Shown: positions 7,650 to 16,875 of the stretch, piece by piece
Position numbering within the stretch: position 1 is the first letter of the stretch
How the letters are laid out: the number at the start of each line of letters is the position of its first letter
Translations under genes and position numbers: made by a program
The notes under the pieces: generated by a model
Database searches by the model: none
Told to the model about the DNA's origin: nothing
The model's input: only the letters and a program-made list of their open reading frames with translations
From: Pirellula sp.
Lineage (GTDB): Bacteria; Planctomycetota; Planctomycetia; Pirellulales; PNKZ01
Direction of reading: 5' to 3'
Length of the DNA stretch: 64,000 nucleotides
Assembly: GCA_013822735.1 (NCBI GenBank)
Contig: PNKZ01000001.1
Span: 682,001 to 746,000 of the forward strand

Positions 7650-9014
7650 CTACCCTTCCTTCTTGCCGCTGCTGTAGACCTTCGGCGCGAAGGGGTTGAC
7701 GCTGCCCGAGGCGCCCGAGTCGGCGCGTATTTCGCCGATCACGAGTTCCATCTTTTCCGCGACGTCGCCGCCGCTGATTTCCGTGCGCGTGCCGTCGGTG
7801 GCGCCGAGCTTCACTTCGATGGGGCGGACGAGCGCGCCGTCGCGAACCCAAACGAACGACTTACCGCGGGCCGCCGCGCCTTCTGCCGGATTCACGCCTC
7901 CGGAGATTTGCTCGGGGCGCGGCTTCCAGCGGAGGGCGGAGTTCGGAATGAGCAAAGCGCCGCTGCGCTTCATCACTTCGAATTGCAGATTCGCCGTGAG
8001 GTACGGCAGCAGTTTGCCGGAGGAGTTGTCGGCGGTGACCACGACGGTGTAGGTCACGACGTTCTGCGTCATCGACGCGTTGAGACGAATTTGGCTGACC
8101 TTGCCGGCGAACGTTTCGCCGGGATGCGCGTCGACGGTGAACCGCACCGCTTGGCCGGTTTGAATGCGTCCGATGTCGGCTTCGTTCACCGAGGCCCACA
8201 CTTGCATCTTGCTGAGGTCTTGCGCGATGAGAAACAAGCTCGGCGCGTTGAGGCTGGCGACGACGGTCTGCCCGATGTTGACGCGACGATCGACGATCAC
8301 GCCGGAGATCGGCGACTTGATCGTGGTGTAACCGAGATTCTTTTCGGCCCGGTTGAGCGACGCCTGGGCCCGATCGATATCGGCCTGCGCCCCCGCGACG
8401 GCGGCCTTGCGCGTGGCCAGGGCCGACTCGGCTTGCACGAGCGCCGCATCGCCGACGCCGAGCGCGGCTGCGGCCGTTTCGTAGGCCGCTTGGTAGGTGT
8501 CGTAATCTTGTTGGGAGACGACGTTCGTCTTGATGAGTTGCTGAGCGCGGGCCCAATCTCGTTCGGCCTTGCGCAGCACGGCCTGCATTTGCTTGAGGTC
8601 GGCTTGGGCGCGAGAGACGTCGGCCTCGGCTTCGATCACGCCGGTGCGCGCTTGTTCGGCGGTGGCGCGGGCCTTGGCGACGTCGGCCTTCGATTGGTTG
8701 GCCTCTTCGCGATAGAGCGAGTCGTCGATGAGCGCGAGGACGGTTTCGGGCGCGACGTGGGAACCGTAGTCGATTTCCTTCCCTTCCGAATCTTTGCCGA
8801 ACGAAACGATGCGTCCGGCGACTTGCGCGCCGACGTCGACCACTTCTTCCGGCTCGACGGTGCCGGTGGAGTTGACGACGACGATGAAATCTTCACGCAC
8901 GGCGGGCGCGGTGCGGAACGCCGGGCCGACGGCTTCGGCGGGTTGCACGACAAACTTCCAAGCCGCACCGCCGACCAAGGCCAGCAAGCAAGCGGAGACG
9001 ACGAGAGTTTTCAT
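7650..9014 (-). CDS. macA: MacA/HlyD-type periplasmic adaptor protein
   Basis: 454 residues. N-terminal signal/anchor (MKTLVVSACLLALVGGAAW), then lipoyl half-motif (VVNSTGTVEPEEVVDVGAQV), a long Ala/Glu/Gln-rich coiled-coil hairpin (~residues 105-220), the second lipoyl half (LGYTTIKSPISGVIVDRRVNIG), and a beta-barrel/membrane-proximal domain. It would link the MacB-type permease to an outer-membrane exit duct; no TolC-like gene is nearby. First gene of the three-gene efflux operon. Confidence 0.93.
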   Translation of the reverse strand: MKTLVVSACLLALVGGAAWKFVVQPAEAVGPAFRTAPAVREDFIVVVNSTGTVEPEEVVDVGAQVAGRIVSFGKDSEGKEIDYGSHVAPETVLALIDDSLYREEANQSKADVAKARATAEQARTGVIEAEADVSRAQADLKQMQAVLRKAERDWARAQQLIKTNVVSQQDYDTYQAAYETAAAALGVGDAALVQAESALATRKAAVAGAQADIDRAQASLNRAEKNLGYTTIKSPISGVIVDRRVNIGQTVVASLNAPSLFLIAQDLSKMQVWASVNEADIGRIQTGQAVRFTVDAHPGETFAGKVSQIRLNASMTQNVVTYTVVVTADNSSGKLLPYLTANLQFEVMKRSGALLIPNSALRWKPRPEQISGGVNPAEGAAARGKSFVWVRDGALVRPIEVKLGATDGTRTEISGGDVAEKMELVIGEIRADSGASGSVNPFAPKVYSSGKKEG

Positions 9015-9238
9015 ACGCGTAGCGGTGGGCGGGAAGGGCGGGGCGGAACGATGCGAGGCGGGACGGCTGAGGCGTAGCGGGAGCGCCGTCGGAGGTTACT
9101 TATCCGCCGAGGGCAGATTATGACTAATTATGTCGGCCCGGCCGCGCTCGGCAAATATCGGGCGGCTGAAAAGTCGGAAAGCCGCTGCGTTTTACCGATA
9201 TTGCCCGCTCTAGGATCGCCGGCGATTTCGACGGGCCG

Positions 9239-11125
9239 TCACTTGGCCTTGCTGGGCTTGCGCAACTTCGCGTCCGGCCTACGCTTCGCCCCGTTGGCAG
9301 GCTTCGCGACGGAGCTTGCGGTGGGCAGCGCAAGGTCGTCGCCGGCAAGATCGTCAGAACTTGTCTGCGACGAATTGTCGCGGCCGTCCGGGTGGTGTTC
9401 CGGAGCGATTGCGGATGGCTCGTCGTGGGACACCGGCGGATCGGAACTTTCCGCCGTCGTCGCGTCCGTGGTGTCGTTCTGCTGCGCGGCGTTGCTCTGT
9501 TCGGCCCCGTCCGGTTCCTGCGCCGCTTTGTGGACAGGAGCCGGCGGCTTCGAAGGGTCGACCCATTCGATGGTGACCTTCCTTTCGAAGGCGTCTTCAA
9601 ACAGCTCCGTGCGCTTCGCCGCGGCCCAGATATCGACCTCGGGATTCGTCTGCGCCACGACGCGGAGGATGATGCGGCCGTCGTGTTCGGTGACTTGCAC
9701 CCCTTGCACGTTCTGACTGTTGCTGCGGTCGAGCCCGCCTGCGATGCGGAGGATGCCCGCGAGCTTCTTCACGCGCTTGCGGTCGGCTTTTGCGAGCCGC
9801 TTGTAGCCGGAGTGCGATTTCTTCGGCAATGAGCCGCGATGGTAGCGGGCCACATTGGCGATGATTTCCAAGTCGCGAGGTTTGAAGCCGGCGAGCCGGC
9901 TATTGAGAATCAGGTGGTAGCTGTGTTTGTGGTGCTGATCGTAGTTGATCAGGTAGCCGACGTCTTGCAGCCGTGCGGCGGCGTCGAGCAGCGGGTGGTC
10001 TTCGGTCGTCAGGTCGTGCGTGCCGATGAGTTGAGAGAGCATCATGCCTGCGAGCTTCGCGACTTGGCGGCCGTGCTTGACGTCGGTGCCGCAGCTCACG
10101 GCGAAGCGTTCGACGGCCGCTTCCTGATCGTGCGGGTTGTCGCCCGGCGCGCCGAGCGAGCGATCGATCATCGTGAGGAGCAAGCCGTCGCGCACGCCGC
10201 GATCGTGGATTTGCACGCGGTTGACGCGGAAGTGTTGCATCACGCGATCGACAATCGCCACGCCGGCGGTGATGATGTCGGCCCGATCGGGGCTGAGGCC
10301 CGGCACGTTGCGTCGGGCCTTGGCAGACATTTTTCGTAGCCGATCTGCCATGTGGCTCACTTCGGCCCGCGTGAGCTCGAAGCCGCGTCGCGGCGAGCCC
10401 GCCTGACCGCGTCCGGCGGCGATCATATCGGCCAGGGCCGTGAACGTGCCGCCGGAGCCGATGAGGATGTGCGGTTGCAGAATGGCTTGCTTCGTGCGGC
10501 GTTTCAATTCGCGATCGATCCAAGCGACCATCTTTTCGTAGTTGCCGTCGAACTGGCCTTGAGGGTCGGCGAACATTTCCGTGAGGCGCACGGCCCCCAG
10601 CGGCGTCGTGCAGACCGCTTCCACGATGTTGCCCGAGGCGAGAATGATCTCGGTGCTGCCGCCGCCGATATCGGCCACGGCCGTTTCTTTCCCTTCGAGT
10701 TGAAACGCGCGGGCGACGCTGCAGAAGGCCAAGTGCGCCTCTTGGTCGCCGCTGATGATTTCGACGTCGAGCCCGATCTCTTGCTTGACGCGGCGGCGGA
10801 ATTCTTCGCCGTCTTCCGCTTCGCGCACGGCGCAGGTGGCGATGCACTTGAGCTCGTTCACTTGGTAGCCGTCGGCGATTTGCTTCATGCGACGCAGCGC
10901 CGCGAGCGCGCGTTCGACCGCTTCCGGATCGAGCTTGCCGGTGCTGCTGAGCTTGCCGGCGAGGCGCGTCGTTTCCTTCTCTTCGTCGAGCACGCGATAG
11001 TGCCCGTCGCGCAAGGCTTCGGCCACGATCAGACGCAGGCTATTGGAGCCGATGTCGATGGCGGCGAGCCGGTGCGAAAGCTCGGGCGAGAGGATGTATT
11101 GTTGCGGTTCGGCGGCGGGCGTCAT
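9239..11125 (-). CDS. ppx: Ppx/GppA phosphatase family protein
   Basis: 628 residues from ATG 11125; an upstream in-frame start at 11209 would add 28 Arg-rich residues unlike the family. The N-terminal domain has the actin-like phosphate loops (LAAIDIGSNSLRLIV, VADIGGGSTEIIL) and the linking motif TCAVREAEDGEEF. It would hydrolyse polyphosphate and/or pppGpp. Residues ~330-520 are the HD-like C-terminal domain, but the usual LHDIG reads LQDVG, so one metal-ligand His is replaced. The last ~110 residues are a low-complexity acidic then Lys/Arg/Pro tail beyond the usual ~500-residue length. Monocistronic by spacing. Confidence 0.9.
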   Translation of the reverse strand: MTPAAEPQQYILSPELSHRLAAIDIGSNSLRLIVAEALRDGHYRVLDEEKETTRLAGKLSSTGKLDPEAVERALAALRRMKQIADGYQVNELKCIATCAVREAEDGEEFRRRVKQEIGLDVEIISGDQEAHLAFCSVARAFQLEGKETAVADIGGGSTEIILASGNIVEAVCTTPLGAVRLTEMFADPQGQFDGNYEKMVAWIDRELKRRTKQAILQPHILIGSGGTFTALADMIAAGRGQAGSPRRGFELTRAEVSHMADRLRKMSAKARRNVPGLSPDRADIITAGVAIVDRVMQHFRVNRVQIHDRGVRDGLLLTMIDRSLGAPGDNPHDQEAAVERFAVSCGTDVKHGRQVAKLAGMMLSQLIGTHDLTTEDHPLLDAAARLQDVGYLINYDQHHKHSYHLILNSRLAGFKPRDLEIIANVARYHRGSLPKKSHSGYKRLAKADRKRVKKLAGILRIAGGLDRSNSQNVQGVQVTEHDGRIILRVVAQTNPEVDIWAAAKRTELFEDAFERKVTIEWVDPSKPPAPVHKAAQEPDGAEQSNAAQQNDTTDATTAESSDPPVSHDEPSAIAPEHHPDGRDNSSQTSSDDLAGDDLALPTASSVAKPANGAKRRPDAKLRKPSKAK

Positions 11126-11284
11126 GGGCGACCTCGCACAGATGGGGCGCGGAGAACGGCGTCGGGCGTGCGCATCGGGGGTCCGTCGCGCGTCGTACAA
11201 ATTTACCATACTACGGGTTCGAAAGTGCGTTTAGTTTCTGTTGCCGCGGGAGTTTCTACGGCTTGAGTCAAGCGGTTGTAGCGG

Positions 11285-11313
11285 TTGACCCTATGCCTAA
11301 GTCAAACGATACT
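11285..11313 (+). promoter_or_regulatory. candidate sigma-70 promoter for ribF
   Basis: TTGACC (11285-11290), a 17-base spacer, then GATACT (11308-11313). It lies about 92 bp upstream of the GTG start of ribF in the divergent gap after ppx. The -35 box matches well and the -10 box moderately; no FMN riboswitch core was recognised here. Confidence 0.4.
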
Positions 11314-11405
11314 TGGAGATTACCCGCGAAGCGGGGGCGACCGGTGTCTTGGCCCCTCCGCCGAGTCGGCAGGGCCTGCAAGAAGCGCGTCGGAGGGATC
11401 GGTTT

Positions 11406-12338
11406 GTGAAACTGCTGCGAAGCCTCGAAGGTTTGTCGGCCGACGTGCGCGGCGGCGCCGTCACGGTCGGCAACTTCGACGGCGTGCACCACGGCCACGC
11501 CGAGATCGTGCGGCAGTTGCGCGATCAAGCACGGCGTGTCGGCGGCCCGGCGGTGGTGTTTACGTTCGACCCCCATCCGGCGTGGATTCTCCGGCCGCAA
11601 TCGGCTCCGACGCCGCTGACCTGGACCGATCGCAAGGCCGCACTGCTCGAAGAACTCGGGGTCGACGTGCTCGTCGCCTACCCGACCGACGAGGCCTTGC
11701 TGAACCTCACGGCGCGGGAGTTCTTCGATCGCATTTTGGTCGGCGCATTAGGCGCCAAGGCCCTCGTCGAAGGAACGAACTTTTGTTTCGGTCACGATCG
11801 AGTCGGCACGATCGACGTGCTCCGCGGGTTCGCAGCGGAGACCGGAATCTCGCTCGACGCCGTTGAGCCGATTCGTTTCGCCGGCGATGTGGTGTCGAGT
11901 TCGCGAATTCGCCAAGCGATCGCCGCCGGCGACATCGCCGAGGCGGGCCGGCTGCTCACACGGCCTTATCGTATCCGAGGGCTTGTGCGACATGGCGCGG
12001 CGCGCGGCGCGAAGCTCGGATTCCCGACCGCCAACGTCGACGGAGTCGATACACTGTTGCCGGGCCCCGGCGTGTATGCGGGGCGTGCCTGGGTGAAGGG
12101 AAAGCCTTGGCCGGCGGCGGTGAACATCGGGCCGAACCCGACGTTCGGCGAGCAGGCTCTGAAGATCGAGGCGCACCTCATCGACTTCGCCGGCAACCTT
12201 TATGGCGAACTGTTGGAACTCGACTTCGCGACGCAACTTCGGCCGGTGCAGAAGTTCGCCGGCTTGGAAGAGCTGAAAACGCAGCTGGCTCGCGACGTTG
12301 CAGCGGCGCGCGAAGCGGTGAAGGGGATGGAAGGATAA
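11406..12338 (+). CDS. ribF: bifunctional riboflavin kinase / FAD synthetase
   Basis: 310 residues from GTG 11406 (VKLLRSLEGL); a longer frame from 11313 adds 31 non-conserved residues. The N-terminal FAD synthetase nucleotidyltransferase shows TVGNFDGVHHGH, LVEGTNFCFGHDRVG and SSSRIRQAI. The C-terminal flavokinase domain shows GAKLGFPTANV, GVYAG, NIGPNPTFG and ELLELDF. It makes FMN and FAD from riboflavin and ATP. The next gene is nrnA, as in many bacteria, though separated here by two heptad tracts. Confidence 0.96.
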   Translation: MKLLRSLEGLSADVRGGAVTVGNFDGVHHGHAEIVRQLRDQARRVGGPAVVFTFDPHPAWILRPQSAPTPLTWTDRKAALLEELGVDVLVAYPTDEALLNLTAREFFDRILVGALGAKALVEGTNFCFGHDRVGTIDVLRGFAAETGISLDAVEPIRFAGDVVSSSRIRQAIAAGDIAEAGRLLTRPYRIRGLVRHGAARGAKLGFPTANVDGVDTLLPGPGVYAGRAWVKGKPWPAAVNIGPNPTFGEQALKIEAHLIDFAGNLYGELLELDFATQLRPVQKFAGLEELKTQLARDVAAAREAVKGMEG

Positions 12339-12339
12339 A

Positions 12340-12388
12340 TGCGGACTGCTGACTGCGGACGGAAGCAACGGACAACCGACAACGGACC
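12340..12388. repeat. degenerate heptanucleotide tandem repeat
   Basis: Seven 7-mers: TGCGGAC, TGCTGAC, TGCGGAC, GGAAGCA, ACGGACA, ACCGACA, ACGGACC. It is followed by a small hairpin with a 7-bp stem (12400-12406/12412-12418, CCCGGTG/CACCGGG). Confidence 0.7.
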
Positions 12389-12440
12389 ATAATCAAACTC
12401 CCGGTGACAAGCACCGGGGCCAAATAAAACGCAACACTCT

Positions 12441-12482
12441 CTTTCTACTTTCTAGCGCCTAACGCCCAACGCCTCATTCAAA
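12441..12482. repeat. degenerate heptanucleotide tandem repeat abutting the nrnA start
   Basis: Six 7-mers: CTTTCTA, CTTTCTA, GCGCCTA, ACGCCCA, ACGCCTC, ATTCAAA, ending exactly where the nrnA ATG begins. The tract thus forms the whole ribosome-binding region of nrnA and contains no Shine-Dalgarno sequence. Confidence 0.7.
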
Positions 12483-13466
12483 ATGCAAATCAACTGGCCC
12501 CGCTTCGTCGAAATCGTTCGCGCGCACTCGCGCTTCCTGCTCATCAGCCACGTGCGGCCCGATTGCGATGCGCTCGGGAGCGAACTCGGCATGTGCGGCG
12601 TGCTCGAGGCGCTCGGCAAGAACGTGCGCATCGTCAACGGCCAAGCGACCCCGCCCAACTTGGCGTTTATCGACCCCAAGCTGAAGATTCAATCGATCGG
12701 CGCCGGCGTTACGGCCGAGGACCTCGCCGATGTCGAGGTAATTCTCATCCTCGACACCAGCGCTTGGGCGCAGCTCGGTCCGATGACCGAGGTGATCCGC
12801 GCGAGCAAGGCCAAGAAGATCGTGCTCGATCATCACGTGAGCCAAGACGATCTCGGCGCGGAGAACTTCAAAGACACCACGGCCGAAGCGACCGGCCGGC
12901 TCGTGTTCGACGCCGCAACGCAACTCGGCGTGACGCTGACGCCGGAAATCGCCATGCCGCTCTTCGCCGCCGTGGCGACCGACACCGGCTGGTTTCGCTT
13001 CGGGTCGACCAGCGCGGCGACGATGCGTTGTGCGGCCTCGCTTATCGAAGCAGGTGCCAAGCCCGCACAGATCTACAATGCTCTGTATGAGCAAATGACG
13101 GTCGGCCGGCTCCTCTTGATCGGTCGCACGCTGGCGGCGACGCAGCTGGAACTCGGGGGCCGGTTGGCCCATACGCGCATTCTCAAGGAAGACTTCGCGG
13201 CGACCGGCGCGCTGCCGAGCGATACGGAAGACGTGATCAATATGACGCTGCAAATCGGCGGTACCGAAGCGGCCGTGATTTTAGTCGAGCAGGCGTCCGG
13301 GCAATTCAAGGTGAGCTTCCGGAGTCGCTGCGCCGTCGATTGCAGTAAGCTGGCCGAACAGTTCGGCGGCGGCGGCCACAAGGCGGCGGCCGGGGCCACG
13401 GTCGACGGTCCGTTTGCCGAAGCGCAGCGACGGGTGCTTGACGCCGTAAAAGCGGCGATGCGATAA
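12483..13466 (+). CDS. nrnA: DHH-family phosphoesterase, NrnA-type oligoribonuclease / pAp phosphatase
   Basis: 327 residues. DHH domain motifs: SHVRPDCDALGSELG, ILDTSAW, DHHVSQDDLG; DHHA1 domain ends in GGGHKAAAGATVDGP. NrnA degrades short RNA oligonucleotides and dephosphorylates pAp. Length and motif order fit the family. It follows ribF on the same strand. Confidence 0.93.
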   Translation: MQINWPRFVEIVRAHSRFLLISHVRPDCDALGSELGMCGVLEALGKNVRIVNGQATPPNLAFIDPKLKIQSIGAGVTAEDLADVEVILILDTSAWAQLGPMTEVIRASKAKKIVLDHHVSQDDLGAENFKDTTAEATGRLVFDAATQLGVTLTPEIAMPLFAAVATDTGWFRFGSTSAATMRCAASLIEAGAKPAQIYNALYEQMTVGRLLLIGRTLAATQLELGGRLAHTRILKEDFAATGALPSDTEDVINMTLQIGGTEAAVILVEQASGQFKVSFRSRCAVDCSKLAEQFGGGGHKAAAGATVDGPFAEAQRRVLDAVKAAMR

Positions 13467-13592
13467 TCGCAGGCGTGTCGAACGTCGGTCTCGCGCGGCC
13501 TTGCACGGAATTTGCAAAGCCGGGATCGTCGAATCGTCATCCCCGCCTCAAAAAGCATCCGCTCGCATCGTCACCTTCCCAAGGAACGCGTC

Positions 13593-14261
13593 GTGGACGA
13601 TATCCCTTTGGCGCCCGTTACGCCCGCCGTGCGCAAGAACCAGCCCGGCCCTTTGCCTCCCGGACGCGTGCCGCCCACGGCGCATCACGCCGTCGCCCCC
13701 GGTTTCCAAGAGCCGCCGCGCCGCGGCTTCTTTATGCAGGCACTGGCGGTTCTGCTTGGCGGCTTGGTCGGCCTGGTCCCGCTCGCCGCCGGCTTGGCCG
13801 TATATCTCGATCCGCTCCGCCGCATCAGAGGGAAGGCGGAGCCGGTGCCGGTCACCACGCTCGATGCGCTCCCCGATGCCTCGAAGCACGATGCCTTGGT
13901 CGGGCTCTACAAGATCATGGCCAATCGCCAAGACGCTTGGAATCTTTATCCCAACGAGCCGGTCGGGGCCGTGTACCTCGTGGTGCCGAAGGGAACGAAG
14001 GAAATCAAAGCGCTCAACGCCACCTGTCCGCACCTCGGCTGCTTCGTCGACGTACAGCAAGGGTCCGACGGCTATAGCTTCAAGTGCCCCTGCCATACGA
14101 GCGCCTTCACGGGGGACGGCAGCCGCATCATGCCCTGCGTCTCGCCGCGCAATATGGACGAAATGAAGTGCACGGTCACGAAGGTCGACGGCCGCTTGGA
14201 CGTCAGCGTCGTCTTTGAGAATTTTCAACCCGGCTTGGAAGAGAAGAAGCCCAAGACATGA
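13593..14261 (+). CDS. qcrA: Rieske [2Fe-2S] protein of a bc-type complex
   Basis: 222 residues from GTG 13593 (VDDIPLAPVTP). A Pro-rich cytoplasmic tail precedes one membrane helix (FFMQALAVLLGGLVGLVPLAAG, quoted in part: about residues 47-70). The Rieske boxes are CPHLGC (C145, H147, C150) and CPCHTS (C165, C167, H168): full cluster ligands plus the disulfide pair. It accepts electrons from quinol at the Qo site and passes them to c-type heme. Its stop overlaps the cytochrome b start by 4 bp (ATGA), so translation is probably coupled. Confidence 0.93.
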   Translation: MDDIPLAPVTPAVRKNQPGPLPPGRVPPTAHHAVAPGFQEPPRRGFFMQALAVLLGGLVGLVPLAAGLAVYLDPLRRIRGKAEPVPVTTLDALPDASKHDALVGLYKIMANRQDAWNLYPNEPVGAVYLVVPKGTKEIKALNATCPHLGCFVDVQQGSDGYSFKCPCHTSAFTGDGSRIMPCVSPRNMDEMKCTVTKVDGRLDVSVVFENFQPGLEEKKPKT

Positions 14262-16291
14262 CATCACTCATTCGCTGGGTCGAAGATCGCACCGGCATCG
14301 GCGGACTACTGCACGAAGCGCTTTACGAGCGCGTTCCCGGCGGCGCGCGTTGGCGCTACGTCTGGGGCAGCACGCTCGTGTTTGCCTTCGCCGTGCAAAT
14401 GATCACCGGTCTGTTTCTCTGGATGGCCTACAGCCCCAGCAGTCAAACGGCTTGGGAAAGCACCTATTACATCCAGCACCAGATGCAATTCGGCTGGCTG
14501 CTGCGCGGGCTGCACCATTACATGGCCCAGACCATGGTCGTGCTCTTGGCGCTGCACTTGTTTCAAGTGGTGATCGACGGCGCCTACAAAGCGCCGCGCG
14601 AATTCAACTTCTGGCTCGGCCTCGTCTTGATGCAGATCGTCCTCGGCCTCGCGCTCACGGGCTACTTGCTTCCGTGGGATCAGCGCGGCTATTGGTCGAC
14701 CGGCGTGGCGACGAGCCTGATGAGCTTGGTGCCGTTCGTCGGCGAACCGTTGCAGAAGCTCGTGGTCGGCGGCGGTGAATATGGTCACCATACGCTCACG
14801 CGATTCTTTGCTTTGCACGCCGGCGTGTTGCCCGCGCTCTTGATCGGCTTCTTGGTGCTGCACGTGGCGATCTTCCGCAAGCACGGCATCCATCCGAAGA
14901 AGCTCGACCCGAAGCGCGATTGCTACTTCTGGCCCGACCAGGTGTTGAAAGACGCCGTGGCCTGCTTGGCCGTGTTGTTGGTCGTGCTGTTCTGCATCGG
15001 CATGCCGGTAATCTTCGGTCACGGCGACGGCAGCACCTTCGACGAGCGCTTGGCCCAGGCGAAGGCGGACCCCGGCGCGCACCTCGGCGCCCATCTCACG
15101 GCCCCGGCCGACCCGTCGAACGCGTTTTCCGCGGCCCGGCCCGAGTGGTACTTCTTGTTCCTCTTCCAGTTCCTGAAGTTCTTCCACGGCGAAGATGCCG
15201 AACGGATCGGCGCGCTCTACATTCCGGGCGCGGTGATGGGGGTGCTTTTCCTGATGCCCATTCTAGGCCGCTGGAAGCTCGGGCACCGCTTCAACGTGTT
15301 GTTCCTCGTCGTCCTGTTGGCCGGCGCGGGCTACCTCACGGCCCAGGCTTGGCACGACGACAACATGGCCGCGGTGAAGCAGGACCTGAAGTTCCTCCCC
15401 GGCTTCGAGAAAACCGATGCCAAGGTGAAGGCTTCCGAAGCCTACTTGGCCGCCGTGCGCGACGCCGAGTCGGAAGCCGCTCGTTCGGTCGAACTCGTTA
15501 GCGGACCCGACGGCATTCCTGCCCTCGGCGCCGTTTCCGTCCTGCGTAACGACCCGAAGACGCAAGGTCGTCGCTTGTTCCAAACCAAGTGCGCTTCGTG
15601 CCACAGCTGGACCGATTCGTCGGGGCAGGGGATCGTCGCGGAGTCGCCGTCGGCGCCGAACCTCTACGACTTCGGTTCTCCATATTGGATTGCCGGCCTC
15701 CTAAACCCCGACCGGATCGACACGCCCGACTACTTCGGCAACTCGGGCCACGGCACGAAGGGGATCGCCGCCCGCGCCGAAGCCGCGAAGAAGGCCAAGC
15801 AAGAAGCGCCGAGCGACGAGAGCATGACGATGTGGGTTAAAGATAACTACTCCACCAAGGGGAAGGGGGCCGTCGAGCGTATTGCCATCGAAGAAGAAGT
15901 GCGGGCCGTTTCCGCCGCGCTCGCCGCGCAGGCCGGCATTGAAGGACGGATGCTGTTCGAAACGCCGCAGCTGCCGAAGGCCAAGCTCACGGCGCTCATC
16001 GCGAAAGGGAACGAAGTTCTTAAGGACGAAGCCAAATGCGCGGGCTGCCACAAGTTCGGCGACGTCGGCGACCACGGCATGGCGCCCGATCTCACCGGTT
16101 ACGGTTCGCGTGAATGGCTGCGCGAGCTGATCGCCGATCCGACGCACGAGAAGTTCTACGCCGACCAGAACGACCGCATGCCGTCGTTCGCGAAAGATCG
16201 CGGCAATCCGAAGAACAACCAGCTCTCACCGAAAGAGTTGGAGCTACTCGTCTCCTGGCTCCGCGGCGAATGGTATCGCAAGGAAGAGTAG
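14258..16291 (+). CDS. cytochrome b fused to a C-terminal diheme cytochrome c region
   Basis: 677 residues. Residues 1-365 are a cytochrome b with both N- and C-terminal parts (eight or so helices): heme b ligands H86/H100 and H187/H202, whose 13- and 14-residue spacings match cytochrome b6-type, and the Qo motif PEWY at 295-298. Residues ~430-677 carry two c-heme sites, CASCH (445-449) and CAGCH (594-598), with later Met/Pro-rich segments for axial ligands. The polypeptide thus combines the b subunit and the c1-like electron exit. Only the Rieske gene is needed beside it for a minimal bc complex. Confidence 0.93.
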   Translation: MTSLIRWVEDRTGIGGLLHEALYERVPGGARWRYVWGSTLVFAFAVQMITGLFLWMAYSPSSQTAWESTYYIQHQMQFGWLLRGLHHYMAQTMVVLLALHLFQVVIDGAYKAPREFNFWLGLVLMQIVLGLALTGYLLPWDQRGYWSTGVATSLMSLVPFVGEPLQKLVVGGGEYGHHTLTRFFALHAGVLPALLIGFLVLHVAIFRKHGIHPKKLDPKRDCYFWPDQVLKDAVACLAVLLVVLFCIGMPVIFGHGDGSTFDERLAQAKADPGAHLGAHLTAPADPSNAFSAARPEWYFLFLFQFLKFFHGEDAERIGALYIPGAVMGVLFLMPILGRWKLGHRFNVLFLVVLLAGAGYLTAQAWHDDNMAAVKQDLKFLPGFEKTDAKVKASEAYLAAVRDAESEAARSVELVSGPDGIPALGAVSVLRNDPKTQGRRLFQTKCASCHSWTDSSGQGIVAESPSAPNLYDFGSPYWIAGLLNPDRIDTPDYFGNSGHGTKGIAARAEAAKKAKQEAPSDESMTMWVKDNYSTKGKGAVERIAIEEEVRAVSAALAAQAGIEGRMLFETPQLPKAKLTALIAKGNEVLKDEAKCAGCHKFGDVGDHGMAPDLTGYGSREWLRELIADPTHEKFYADQNDRMPSFAKDRGNPKNNQLSPKELELLVSWLRGEWYRKEE

Positions 16292-16311
16292 TTGCACGCC
16301 GCAACGATCGT

Positions 16312-16337
16312 GCTTAGCCCCGCCGGCCACGGCGGGG
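16312..16337. repeat. GCTTAGCC-family hairpin, partial
   Basis: GCTTAGCC leads into a 7-bp stem (16318-16324/16331-16337, CCCCGCC/GGCGGGG). The closing GGCTAAGC arm of the full family is missing. It lies between the convergent cytochrome and rnhA genes. Confidence 0.5.
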
Positions 16338-16358
16338 AAATCGCCGGCGAAGCTCCGG

Positions 16359-16865
16359 CTACTCCCCGCCGCCGGTCGCGCGACTCGATCGTTTGCCGCC
16401 GAGAAACTGCTGATACGCGGCGACGGCCAACTCGTCGCAACGGTCGTTCTCCGGATGGCCGCTATGCCCGGCGACGCGCGTGTACTTCAGCCGATGCTGG
16501 GCCGCGAGCTTGTCGAGCTGTTGCCAGAGGTCGACGTTCTTTACTTCTTTCCAACTGTTGTTCTCGCGCCGCCGCCAGCCGTTGGCCTTCCACTTCGGCA
16601 TCCATTCGCTGAGTCCCTTGCCGACGTAAACGCTGTCGGTCATGAGCTCGACGAACGTCGGCCGCTTGAGCACCTGCAGCCCCTCGACGACCGCCTGCAA
16701 CTCCATGCGGTTGTTGGTGGTCTCTGGTTCGCCCCCCGACTGCTCGACGGTCTTGCCCGTGGCAGGGTGCACCAAGATATAAGCCCAACCGCCGGGCCCC
16801 GGGTTCCCGCTGCACCCGCCATCGGTATAGAGCACGACTTCGGGCTGTTCGTTGTTGTTTGCCAT
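16359..16865 (-). CDS. rnhA: ribonuclease HI
   Basis: 168 residues. Catalytic residues in order: Asp of YTDGGCSGNPGPGG, Glu of NNRMELQAVVEGL, Asp of MTDSVYV, and the C-terminal block AGHSGHPENDRCDELA with its His and Asp. It cleaves the RNA strand of RNA-DNA hybrids. The basic handle region (WKANGWRRR) is present. The last ~15 residues are a short Gly/Arg/Ser extension. Confidence 0.96.
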   Translation of the reverse strand: MANNNEQPEVVLYTDGGCSGNPGPGGWAYILVHPATGKTVEQSGGEPETTNNRMELQAVVEGLQVLKRPTFVELMTDSVYVGKGLSEWMPKWKANGWRRRENNSWKEVKNVDLWQQLDKLAAQHRLKYTRVAGHSGHPENDRCDELAVAAYQQFLGGKRSSRATGGGE

Positions 16866-16875
16866 GGCGATAACT

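Noticed and set aside
11126-11405. FMN riboswitch before ribF
   Set aside because: The conserved RFN core was not visible; only a sigma-70-like promoter was found.
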